Assembly (NCBI GenBank): GCA_014885115.2
Contig: WKLE02000544.1
Location: 1-10,600 of the forward strand
Reading direction: 5' to 3'
Source: Asterionellopsis glacialis
Taxonomy: Eukaryota > Bacillariophyta > Plagiogrammaphyceae > Rhaphoneidales > Asterionellopsidaceae
DNA length: 10,600 bases
Shown here: piece by piece, positions 1 to 7,162 of the stretch
Layout of the letters: each line of letters starts with the position of its first letter
Numbering within the stretch: position 1 is the stretch's first letter
Made by a program: the position numbers and the translations under genes
Notes under the pieces: model-generated
Seen by the model: the letters and a program-made list of their open reading frames with translations, nothing else
What the model was told of the DNA's origin: nothing
Database searches by the model: none

Positions 1-1446
1 CAAAAGCTAATAGTACACACGGACCATAAAAACATACTGTATGGCAAAATGGCTAGCGAATGAGTATGCAGATGGCGTATGATGCTAGAAGACTACGGTG
101 CAGAATTTGTCCATATTGCTGGTGAACACAATGTCATTGCTGACGCACTTTCACAATTAGATGCAAGATGGGCAGATGATGCATATGACAAATTCAATGA
201 AGTTCCAGAACTTATCAACATCATGGAAGCCTATCCATTAACACAGCAGGAAATTGAAGAAACAGCCTTTCCGATATTCCCTCCACTAATTAAAATATAT
301 CAACAAAAAGATGGAACACTTAGGAAACTAATGCGTGGTGCAAAACCTGGTACGTTCACAACTAGGGAAGTTGAAGGCAAACCGCTCATACACTCTGAAG
401 GTAAAATATACATACCAGAGAAACTTCAACAAAGTGTCATAGCTTGGTATCACAAGTACATAGCACACCTAGGTGAAACACGTACAGAAGCGACCATACG
501 TCAGCACTTTACTTGGCCTAGACTAAGAAAGCACGTACAGAACTTCTGTAAAACATGTAAACAATGTCAGCTCTGTAAGAAGGAACATAAGAAATATGGA
601 CACTCACCCCCTAAAGAGGCTGAAAGCTTACAATGGGAGAGAGTTCATATAGACCTAGTTGGAAAATAGACTATCAAGTCTGAGTCAGGTACACGAACCC
701 TACAATGTCTTACTATGATAGATCCTGCCACAGGCTGGTTCAAAATCAAGGCACTTAAAGACAAAACAGCTGACACCATAATAGAAGCATTCCACTCTGC
801 ATGGTTATGCTGGTATCCACAACCAATGTACATAGGATACAACAATGGCTCAGAGTTCAAAAGAATCTTTGAGAAGACACAGAAAAACTTTGGTCTAAGT
901 AAGAAGCCAACAACAACGTACAATCCCCAATCAAACCGTATCATAGAACATTTGCATCAAGTAATTGGTAACTTGTTACTTGCACTCGACATAAGTAAAT
1001 CCCCCAATCCACCTACTGTAGGAGATGATGAACCATGGGATAACATACTCAGCTCCGTAGCATGGGCTGTACGCAGTACTTACCACACTACGTTAGAAGC
1101 CACGCCTGGACAACTAGTGTTTGGATGTGATATGTTGTTGCTAATTGCATTCTGAGCCAACTGGGCTCATATTAAAATCAAGAAACAGATGTTGATTAGT
1201 AAAAACAACCAACAAGAAAACTGTAACTGGCAACACCACGTTTTCTGCATCGGTGACCTTGTTACGTTGGAGAAGCCAGGAATTGTACCTAAGATGGACT
1301 GTCCTTGCATGGGTCCTCATGAAGTGCTTCAAGTATTTACGAATGGTACTGTGCAAATTGTTAGAGGCATAATAGAAGAGACAGTTAACAGTTGTCATTT
1401 GATGCTGTACTACAAACGCATGCAGAACAGCTTGGGAAGAGAATGA
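1..1446 (+). pseudogene. pol: gypsy A pol: RNase H end and integrase, three stops
   Basis: Partial pol polyprotein. RNase H supplies TDHKN (catalytic Asp at 22-24), RWRMMLEDYG and DALSQL. The integrase has an H-X4-H-X26-C-X2-C zinc module (first His 451-453, last Cys 556-558), then the core. Its first acidic residue is at 652-654 (HIDLVG) and its Glu at 946-948 (IIEH). The second catalytic position, in NNGSEF at 841-843, reads Asn where the family has Asp. A C-terminal GPY/F-like module (MGPHEV...NGTVQI) lies at about 1300-1370. In-frame stops are TGA 61-63, TAG 667-669 and TGA 1153-1155. The frame ends at TGA 1444-1446, whose first two bases are also the LTR start. With the stops and the lost Asp it cannot make active integrase. 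The gypsy assignment is secure; the subfamily is not resolved. Confidence 0.9.
1434..1443 (+). other. polypurine tract of gypsy A
   Basis: The ten purines GGGAAGAGAA lie directly before TG at 1444. This is the position and composition expected of the primer for plus-strand DNA synthesis in LTR retrotransposons. It fixes the probable LTR start. The tract overlaps the last codons of pol. Confidence 0.7.
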
Positions 1447-1666
1447 AGTACACTCCCTGTAGGACACTCTTGCAGACGGACTCACAGGAAATTACCATTT
1501 ACTAAAAAATTTCCTGATTCTTACTACTTACTAGATTGCCAGATATTCTCCGGATTAAACTAAGATTACAATTTTCATCACCAAATAAAAGTGTTCTTTT
1601 CTTTTGTGTGTTGATTGTCTGATTGTTGTGTTGTGCTGCCGTTGACACTAGCGGCATAGGACAAAA
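1444..1666 (+). repeat. partial 3' LTR of gypsy A
   Basis: Non-coding sequence after the polypurine tract, beginning TGAAGTACACT. It contains a poly(A) signal with a GT-rich downstream stretch, as expected for the R/U5 part of an LTR. No CA-ended inverted partner of the start is visible before 1666, where the LTR of element B begins, so this LTR is probably interrupted by B. A short dyad TGCCG (1637-1641) / CGGCA (1652-1656) lies near the junction. No second copy exists in the window, so the LTR call rests on position and the tract alone. Confidence 0.6.
1584..1640 (+). terminator. poly(A) signal and GT-rich element in the LTR of A
   Basis: A canonical AATAAA at 1584-1589 is followed, after a T-rich spacer, by a strongly GT-rich stretch (about 1603-1635, with TTGTGTGTTGATTG and TTGTTGTGTTGTG). 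This is the classic eukaryotic cleavage and polyadenylation layout, placed where an LTR would end the retrotransposon transcript. Function is inferred from arrangement only. Confidence 0.55.
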
Positions 1667-1890
1667 TGGAGTAGAGTTTGTTAGAGTGAATAAATTATGA
1701 GCTATTTTAACTAGTTGCTAAAATTAGTTGACAATTCACCAATTTGTCTTCTTGGCCCAATTGCAGTATGGGATCCTATGGTGGATCTACTTAGAGTTCA
1801 GATTCCAATGGAGCTCAGTTTTAACATGTGAACCAAACTCCCCAAGGCAGCCAATCGGAAGGTGCTGAGTTGGTGCATCACCATGTTTTG

Positions 1891-1906
1891 GCATGATGCA
1901 TCATGC
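1891..1906. promoter_or_regulatory. 16-bp perfect palindrome in the LTR of B
   Basis: GCATGATGCATCATGC equals its own reverse complement. Another dyad, TGGTG-CAT-CACCA, lies at 1871-1883. Both sit beside the CRE-like sites of the LTR, so a dimeric transcription-factor site is possible. This is inference from symmetry; no factor is known for it. Confidence 0.4.
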
Positions 1907-1942
1907 TTCTGCTGCAGAGTGGAATTCAATGCGCTTCACTTG

Positions 1943-1950
1943 TGACGTCA
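1943..1950. promoter_or_regulatory. TGACGTCA (CRE-type bZIP palindrome) in LTR U3
   Basis: A perfect 8-bp CRE palindrome. TGACGT-type elements are known bZIP targets in eukaryotes, and in diatoms they are described as CO2/cAMP-responsive elements. It lies about 35 bp beyond the 34-bp repeat array in element sense, in the probable promoter half of the LTR. Binding is inferred. Confidence 0.5.
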
Positions 1951-1984
1951 GCATTTGCATGAATGCAGCATGTCACTGCACGTT

Positions 1985-2086
1985 CTTGTCTGTCCCCTTG
2001 ATGACATCATCATGTCATCTTGTCTGTCCCTGTGATGACATCACCACGCCATCATGTCTGTCCCAATCCGTGACATCATCACATCA
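1985..2086 (-). repeat. three 34-bp tandem units with TGACATCA cores
   Basis: Units at 1985-2018, 2019-2052 and 2053-2086 have equal length and no indel. Each opens (plus strand) with C[T/A]TGTCTGTCCC and contains TGACATCA (2002-2009, 2036-2043, 2071-2078). The unit starts are exactly 34 bp apart, close to three helical turns, so the cores lie on nearly the same face of DNA. TGACATCA is one CpG transition away from the TGACGTCA at 1943, so the cores may be decayed CREs. In element sense the array lies about 60-160 bp inside the LTR start, the usual place for an LTR enhancer. Confidence 0.75.
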
Positions 2087-2121
2087 CGGTCCATCCGTAC
2101 TATGGTTGATTGACATTTCGC

Positions 2122-2139
2122 GCAAGTCTTGCAACTTGC
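2122..2139. repeat. hairpin near the outer end of the LTR of B
   Basis: GCAAGT (2122-2127) and ACTTGC (2134-2139) form a 6-bp inverted repeat. The equivalent site at 10569-10586 has the 7-bp arms GCGAGTC/GACTCGC. The dyad has survived four CpG-type changes, two of which are at positions that pair with each other. Confidence 0.55.
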
Positions 2140-2147
2140 CTACTGCA

Positions 2148-2155
2148 CTCACCCC
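2148..2155 (-). other. candidate polypurine tract of gypsy B
   Basis: In element sense GGGGTGAG lies directly before the LTR start TGCAG. It is short and holds one T, so it is a weak tract, but the position is right and pol ends about 30 bp upstream. Confidence 0.45.
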
Positions 2156-2185
2156 AATGACCAGCGATCTAGAACTTAGGACGTT

Positions 2186-3229
2186 TTATGCGGCAGTGGC
2201 AGTGTGGTAAGGCTTAACGCAAGGAATATTGACTCTGTCAAGTACTGGTCCACTTTGAATTGTTACGGTACCATTGCAGTGTACATGACAAACTATGAAA
2301 GGTCCTTCACATGGTTGTTTGTATTTACGCAGGTTGGACTTATCATTTTCCAGTTCTCTTAGCATTTTTGCACTGAATATTACTAGCTATTCTAGCTTAT
2401 TTCATGCTATATATGTGTTCCCAGTTTGCTTTGTGTTGAACATTAAATATCATATCTCTACCAAAGACTAGCTGGCCAGGCATAGCTTGGAGAGTAGTAT
2501 GATAAGTGGAACATATGGCATATGGTACAGCAGCAAGTACACCGACCCAGGGGTTTTCTTTGGTACTATGTTGTACCTCATGGGTTCATATCATGTTACC
2601 CACTACTTGATGTATCCTCTCCACTATAGCATTTGTCTGTGGGTTACGGGTAGTGATTGGTTTATGTTTGACATGATATTCATTGTCTAACATACTACGG
2701 AAATCCTTGTGACTTGCGTAGGTTTTGGGTATCGTGCAAACCACTGTTATTCTACTATGTTCGCGATTTTGATACTGCTCCTTTTGGACCAAGGTGCAAT
2801 CTTGAACCATCCTGTAGCTGGGTTGATCATAGTAATGCCGCGTAGGATTAAGTCCTTACGACCTTTTCTTGAGATCGTGTAAGGTCCTATGCAATCCACA
2901 CATAGGCAATCCCATGGTGTAGCTTCTACGTCTTTTTCAGGCAGGTGTCCATACTTTTTACTTTGACTCTTCTTCAGTTGACAGATGTGGCATGTTTTGC
3001 AGTAGGTCATTACGTATTTGTGTAGTTTAGGCCACCATAAGTGCTGTCGTGTTGTCTCTTTGGTACGGGTCTTACCGGGATGACATAAGTATGTGTGGTA
3101 CCATTGTACCATGTGTTTCTGTAGGGTTGACGGAATGCATATTTTATTTTTGTAGCATATAAGGCTGTAAGATTTCCCGCCCCCATGAAATAGGCGTTTG
3201 GCAAAACCTTTCTTCTTAAGTGGGTCTCA
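2186..3229 (-). pseudogene. pol: gypsy B pol: integrase, broken
   Basis: Integrates the element cDNA when intact. The zinc module has His at 3097 and 3082 and Cys at 3001 and 2992. The core has its first Asp at 2896-2894 (CVDCIG) and its Glu at 2621-2619 (IVERIHQ). The stretch that should carry the second catalytic Asp (family D-x-G-S-E-F) is missing: PKPTQVT is followed almost at once, in another frame, by KDFRSML near 2708. So a short out-of-frame deletion removed it. The C-terminal part continues past TGA 2588-2586 (VLAAV...STYHTTLQA...GQLVFGRD), meets TAA 2399-2397, then shifts frame and ends with a GPF-like module (about 2310) and TAA 2188-2186. Other stops are TGA 3229-3227 and TAA 2749-2747. 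It cannot be active. Confidence 0.85.
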
Positions 3230-4923
3230 TTTGAGTTGATTGTCTTTTAACTGATGTTTAAGTATATTGCTGTAACTGAGGGGGAATCCCTCATCACTAT
3301 TGCTATGCTGAGGCATATTGAGGCAGTACATTTCCACCATATCCTCATCGGTTATATAGCATTCTGGAACAGCTTCTACGTCAGGATCTAGTAGATCGAG
3401 ACGAGAGAGCGCATCAACTACTATGTTATGTTTGCCTTTTATATAGCGTAATTTGGGTGCAAATTCTTCTACAAACCATCACCAGTGTGGGTGATGTTTG
3501 GTTTGACATTTGTCATAGGTTAGATTCTTGTGATCTGTATGTATAGTTACCTTGTGACCAAGTAGGAGGTACCGGTATTCTCTAAGTACTTCTACGATTG
3601 ATAAGAGTTCTTGATCGCAAGTGTTGTATTTAGTTTGAGTATCGGTAAGTTTCCTACTGTAGAATATGATGGGCTTCTCATCCTGAGTAATAACTGCCCA
3701 TAGTTGGTATTTACTGGCGTCTATATATATATGTGGAAAGGCTTGTTGAAGTCCAGGTAGGACAGTAGTACTTCTTTGGCTATAATCTTCTTTATATTGT
3801 GAAAGGCTATTTGTTGTTCCTTTCCCCATTTGAACTTAACCCCTTTGCCTTGTAGCTTAGTTAGAGGTGCCAGTGCATGGAATCTGTGTATCCACATTTG
3901 TTTGTAGAAATTGACCATTCCTACGAAAGATTGTATCTTCTTGGTAGTCATAGGTGGTGCTATGTTTAGTATGGCAGAGACCTTATGATTTAATTGCCTT
4001 ATGCCCTTGCGACATACGTGAAATCCAAGATAATCCATTTCGGTTTGTCCGAAGAAGGATTTCTTTGCGTTGACTTTCAGTCCCACTTCCTGTAGTCATT
4101 GTAGTACTAAATCCATCTTGTGTATGTGATCCTCAAAATTGTCCGTTGTAAGGAGCAATAGATCATTGATGTACACGCGTACAAATTCTAGTCTACAAAT
4201 AAGTTCGCTCATCTTCTCTTGGAAAATGTCCGCTGAACTTGCTACTCCCTTGGGTAGGCATAAGTATTTGTACTTTCCCCATCGTAGTACAATAGTGCAC
4301 AGCTTACTAGCATCTGCATCTAATTGTAAGTGATAGTATCCCATGTTTAGGTCTAAAGATGATGCATATGCGAAACCTTCAAGTTTCGTAAGTAATTCCT
4401 GAATATGAGAAATAGGGAACGGATGTCGTATGATACACTCCTTCAGTTTCCTAAAGTAAGAAAGTAACCTGATAGTATCATTTTGCTTAGGTCATGGGAA
4501 ACTAGGTGCTGCCCATTTGGACCTGTTGACTTTGCATAGAACTCCTATATGCACAAGCCAGTCTACCTCTTCTCTAAGTAATCAGTTGTATACGTGTGGT
4601 ACAGGATATGCTTTTCCATGATAGGGTTTGGAGCCTTCTTTTATTTCTATACTAACTGGGTCGATATTCCACATACCCAGAGTACCGTCGAATAGAGGTT
4701 TGTACTTTTTAAGTAGTATATTTAAGGCTGTTCTGTCCTTAGGAGGCAGATGCCAGCATAACCTTGTAACTTTGTCTAGGTTAGCCTTATCATAGGTGGC
4801 AGCCAATATCTTGTCCATACGATAAGTGGCTTTGCATACTTGTTGAGGCTTGGTGAGTTCCTGTAACATACTGTACGTTTCCTTGATCTTATAATCAGTC
4901 AATTTCATTGAGACTTCTGCATC
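3230..4923 (-). pseudogene. pol: gypsy B pol: reverse transcriptase and RNase H, broken
   Basis: Reverse transcriptase motifs run in order: DPVSIEIKEGSKPYHGKAYPVP (about 4640), LREEVD, FRKLKECI, SSLDLNMGYYH (catalytic Asp 4353-4351), GKYKYLCLPKGVASSADIFQEKM, then the active-site box reading YINDLL. Asn at 4167-4165 replaces the first Asp of the usual YxDD. DYLGF follows near 4030. RNase H has Asp 3721-3719 (YIDASK), Glu 3610-3608 (CDQELLSIVE), Asp 3535-3533 (TDHKN) and DALSRLD near 3400. Stops are TGA 4584-4582, 4494-4492, 4098-4096 and 3481-3479. A frameshift lies in a TA run at about 3721-3731. The TGA at 4098 and the one at 3481 (between two Trp) are where the family has Arg, so CGA to TGA is likely. 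Confidence 0.9.
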
Positions 4924-5415
4924 CTACCAAGTCATTACGCACTATTTATAGTCGGATTTTATACCTAGTTCTTCTAGGAACTTGCATCTGATTATCATAT
5001 TGTATGATTGTTGACCTTCGGTCCCGTTGACATGACATTCCCATTCAATGGCCTTTCGCTCATCGAATTCAGGCAATTTGAATATTGCACGGAACTTTTG
5101 ATTGGTTGAGAAATTTCTGTCCTTAGTCTTCCAGAGTGTCTCAAGCGCAGGTTTACATTTAAGCTTATTGCAAAATTTCTTTTTTACTGAAGTGCCAGAG
5201 TCTAAAAGTACTTTAAGTGGTTTAGTTTTCTGCCTATGTCCTTTACGTACTAACATCAATGCAACCGTTACCGGACGAGTGTGTCTAGTCTTGGACAGTT
5301 TTCTCGGATTATGTAATTCCTGGAAATTATTACAAGACAGGTGTTTAGGCTTTTTGTAGTTAAATAATTGGTTTTCTATGTTATTGAATACGTTATTCGC
5401 TGCAGGGGTATTATC
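4924..5415 (-). pseudogene. pol: gypsy B pol: aspartic protease region, broken
   Basis: Processes the polyprotein when intact. The active-site triad reads VLLDSGTS, with Asp at 5202-5200. Downstream comes KFRAIFKLPEFDERKAIEWECHV and then YNMIIRCKFLEELGIKSDYK, the expected protease C-terminal end in this family. The residue after DSG is Thr-Ser rather than Ala, which is tolerated in retropepsins. The frame is closed on one side by TGA 5418-5416 and has TAG stops at 4944-4942 and 4926-4924 before the reverse transcriptase region. No -1 or +1 frameshift site between gag and pol is evident; gag and pol appear to be in one frame apart from stops. Confidence 0.75.
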
Positions 5416-6521
5416 TCATTCCTTATCACTATCAATACTTAAGGTATTGAAGGTGAAGTTGTAGCGTTGTTCTACATCAGTATTGGTATCATCAGAGTTC
5501 TCATTGGTATCATTGCATTTGCGCTTGTTTTTACTAGACAAGTCCTTAGTCAATAAGTCTTTGACTTGAACCGCAATGGCATTCAATTCCTGCTTGTTGT
5601 ACCACGGGTGCTTGTATTTTGGCTGTTCTTCCTTGCTGCCATCTTTCTGATGTTGATCGATATACTTGTCCAAGGCACGGCATTTGCTGGTATTGTGTGA
5701 ACTGTTTTTGTGAATCTTACAGTACTTGCACTTGCCTTTGCTTGCCTTATGATCTTTACCGTCTCAGCCATTTGTTGGATTGTTAGGTTTGTAATTACGA
5801 GGCAGTTTATCTTTGGTTCTAGGGCCTGATGGATCCCCTATGTCGTCCGTAACTTCCATACGCTCCAGAAATTCCAGAAACCCTGGCAGGCCTTTATACT
5901 GAGGATCGAACCCTTGACATGTCATGTACTTGCTCCAAGTACCAGGAATTCCGAATTCAAGGATCTCTAGTAATTCTTTGTTGGAGAGTTTTGAATTCTT
6001 GTCTGCTCCAGGGAACTTCTCTAAGTAGCCATTAAGCGTGTGAAGAGCAGCTTGGTACTCTTTGGACGTTAGTTCACGGGGCTTCCTGAGGAATCGGTGC
6101 ACATAGCATTTCTGCTTCATGAGCACCTTGAGTGGGAAAAAATGCTTCTTGAGGTCATCTCTGACCAACTTGAAGTGCTCCACTGTCTTCTTACCCCGCT
6201 TGGTAGCCACGGCATTGAATACACGCAGACCTTCTCTGTGTAGTAATGGATGGGCCATCAAGTAGTGAGTGGGCCCGGTCGTGGCACTTGGTCCAGATTA
6301 TTGAACCAGTCCAGTAGTTCTCTAGGAGATCCGTGACTAAAGTACGGAAACTCCATAGTATACTTCTCTTCAGAGTTTTGGTCTCTGGGATTTGATAACA
6401 GGCTAACTTTTGCATACTGCGCTTTAGCTAGCTTCTGTTGTTCCGTACTTGGAATCTCAAGCGGGATAGGAGGCAGCAGGTAGCTTCGACCATTGCCTTG
6501 GTTAGGAGTAACGACTTTCAT
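5416..6521 (-). pseudogene. gag: gypsy B gag (capsid and nucleocapsid), broken
   Basis: Forms the virus-like particle when intact. The probable start is ATG 6521-6519 (MKVVTPNQGNGRSYLLPPIP). An in-frame ATG at 6590 adds 23 residues but lies inside the leader. A capsid-like part follows (EFPYFSHGSPRELLDWFNNLDQV, then HREGLRVFNAVATKRGKKTVEHFKLVRDDLKKHFFP and ELTSKEYQAALHTLNGYLEKFPGADK). The nucleocapsid has a zinc-knuckle-like C-X2-C-X7-H-X4-C (Cys 5730, Cys 5721, His 5697, Cys 5682), a spacing wider than the retroviral CCHC. The tail is acidic and Asn/Asp rich. A one-base frameshift lies between about 6300 and 6258, and stops at TGA 5766-5764 and TGA 5418-5416. The absence of a frame change between gag and pol suggests one polyprotein originally. 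Confidence 0.8.
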
Positions 6522-6641
6522 GGTTAAATTGGATTGGATTGGAATTAAATTGGATAGTAACTTACCGCTTTTTGCATGGAGTGTTAACACTATGCACTAT
6601 GCTGACAACAATTCATGAAAAGTGATAGAAAATATTGGAAA
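6522..6641 (-). other. leader of gypsy B
   Basis: About 120 bp between the 5' LTR stub and gag. It has a short CCAAT-containing direct repeat just before the gag ATG (ATTGG on plus at 6528-6545) and a possible splice donor GGTAAGT in element sense near 6567. I could not identify a tRNA primer binding site next to the LTR end at 6642. Confidence 0.5.
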
Positions 6642-6764
6642 TAGAGTAGAGTTTGTTAGAGATAATAAATTATGAGCTATTTTAACTAGTTACTAAAAAT
6701 AGTCAACAATTCACCAATTTGTCTCCTCGACCCAATTGCAGTATGGGATCCTACGGTGGATCTA
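6642..6764 (-). repeat. 5' LTR stub of gypsy B
   Basis: Direct repeat of 1667-1789 over 123 bp without gaps and with 11 differences by my count, 8 of them transitions. At several of these one copy keeps or implies a CpG (for example CTACGG here against CTATGG, CTCGACC against CTTGGCC). The remaining roughly 360 bp of the LTR, including the whole repeat array and CRE, is absent; the AAACT tract begins exactly where the similarity ends. This copy therefore has no promoter. Confidence 0.85.
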
Positions 6765-6880
6765 AACTAAACTAAACTAAACTAAACTAAACTAAACTAA
6801 ACTGAACTAAACTAAACTAAACTAAACTAAACTAAACTAAACTAAACTAAACTAAACTAAACTAAACTAAACTAAACTAA

Positions 6881-6911
<31 letters not shown>

Positions 6912-7030
6912 CTAAACTAAACTAAACTAAAATAAACTAAAATAAACTAAAATAAACTAAAATAAACTAAAATAAACTAAACTAAACTAAAATAAACTAA
7001 AATAAACTAAAATAAACTAAACTAAACTAA

Positions 7031-7061
<31 letters not shown>

Positions 7062-7162
7062 CTAAACTAAACTAAACTAAAATAAAATAAAATAAACTAA
7101 AATAAACTAAACTAAACTAAACTAAAATAAAATAAAATAAAATAAAATAAAATAAAATAAAA
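6764..7162. repeat. pentanucleotide satellite (AAACT/AAAAT), about 80 units
   Basis: Nearly perfect 5-bp repetition over about 400 bp. The left part is AAACT (one GAACT variant near 6804). In the middle (about 6930-7020) AAAAT and AAACT alternate as 10-bp dimers. The right end (about 7128-7162) is nearly pure AAAAT. The gradient suggests local spread of a C to A variant. It is not the common TTAGGG-type telomere. It separates two truncated elements: the LTR of B on the left and a transposase coding region on the right. Confidence 0.95.

Larger units (their letters stand above)
1..1666 (+). mobile_element. Ty3/gypsy LTR retrotransposon A, 3' part
   Basis: The 3' end of a Ty3/gypsy-type element, cut by the left window edge. 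In order it shows the end of RNase H (1 to about 160), a linker, the integrase (about 430-1440), a polypurine tract at 1434-1443 and the start of a 3' LTR at 1444. All the coding sequence is in one frame, broken by three stops but by no frameshift, so it decays by point mutation. At 1666/1667 it abuts the 3' LTR of element B, which runs the opposite way. Element A is therefore probably the older host into which B inserted. The 5' half, including gag, is outside the window. Confidence 0.85.
1667..2147 (-). repeat. 3' LTR of gypsy B (481 bp)
   Basis: The boundaries rest on three things. The plus strand starts TGGAGTA and ends TACTGCA, an inverted pair with one mismatch. The 1667-1789 part is repeated at 6642-6764. 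The 2108-2147 end is repeated, as reverse complement, at 10561-10600, and that match stops exactly at the TG. The U3 part (element-sense start, high coordinates) carries a hairpin at 2122-2139, three 34-bp tandem units at 1985-2086 and a CRE palindrome at 1943-1950. The low-coordinate end is AT-rich. A plus-strand open frame across this region is not a gene. Confidence 0.85.
1667..6764 (-). mobile_element. Ty3/gypsy LTR retrotransposon B, nearly complete, decayed
   Basis: A minus-strand element. Its direct repeats at 1667-1789 and 6642-6764 align over 123 bp with no gap and, by my count, 11 differences; they are the inner ends of its two LTRs. Between them lie a leader, gag, protease, reverse transcriptase, RNase H and integrase in Ty3/gypsy order. 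The 3' LTR is complete with imperfect inverted termini (TGCAGTA...TACTCCA in element sense). The 5' LTR is cut to a stub by a pentanucleotide repeat at 6764 and lacks its U3 promoter part. There are about a dozen stops, several frameshifts and one short deletion. About 9% LTR divergence makes this an old insertion. It shares its family with element A but is clearly a different lineage. Confidence 0.88.

Noticed and set aside
1667..1789. Independent short interspersed element, from its copy at 6642
   Set aside because: The two copies flank gag-pol in direct orientation with matching LTR-type termini, so they are LTR ends, and no clear tRNA-type A and B boxes were found.
1893..2210. 105-codon open frame on + across the LTR of B
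   Set aside because: It runs through the 34-bp repeat array and across the LTR/pol boundary of a minus-strand element; repeat-driven openness explains it.
3010..3204. Minus-strand 64-codon open frame
   Set aside because: It overlaps the integrase zinc module of B, which is in another frame on the same strand and carries the HHCC residues.
6600..6641. tRNA primer binding site next to the 5' LTR of B
   Set aside because: No clear stretch complementary to a tRNA 3' end (such as a TGG start) was seen after 6642; decay or an unusual primer may hide it.
6764..7162. Telomeric repeat or CRISPR array
   Set aside because: The 5-bp AAACT/AAAAT unit is not a common telomere type, and there are no unique spacers; it is a simple satellite.
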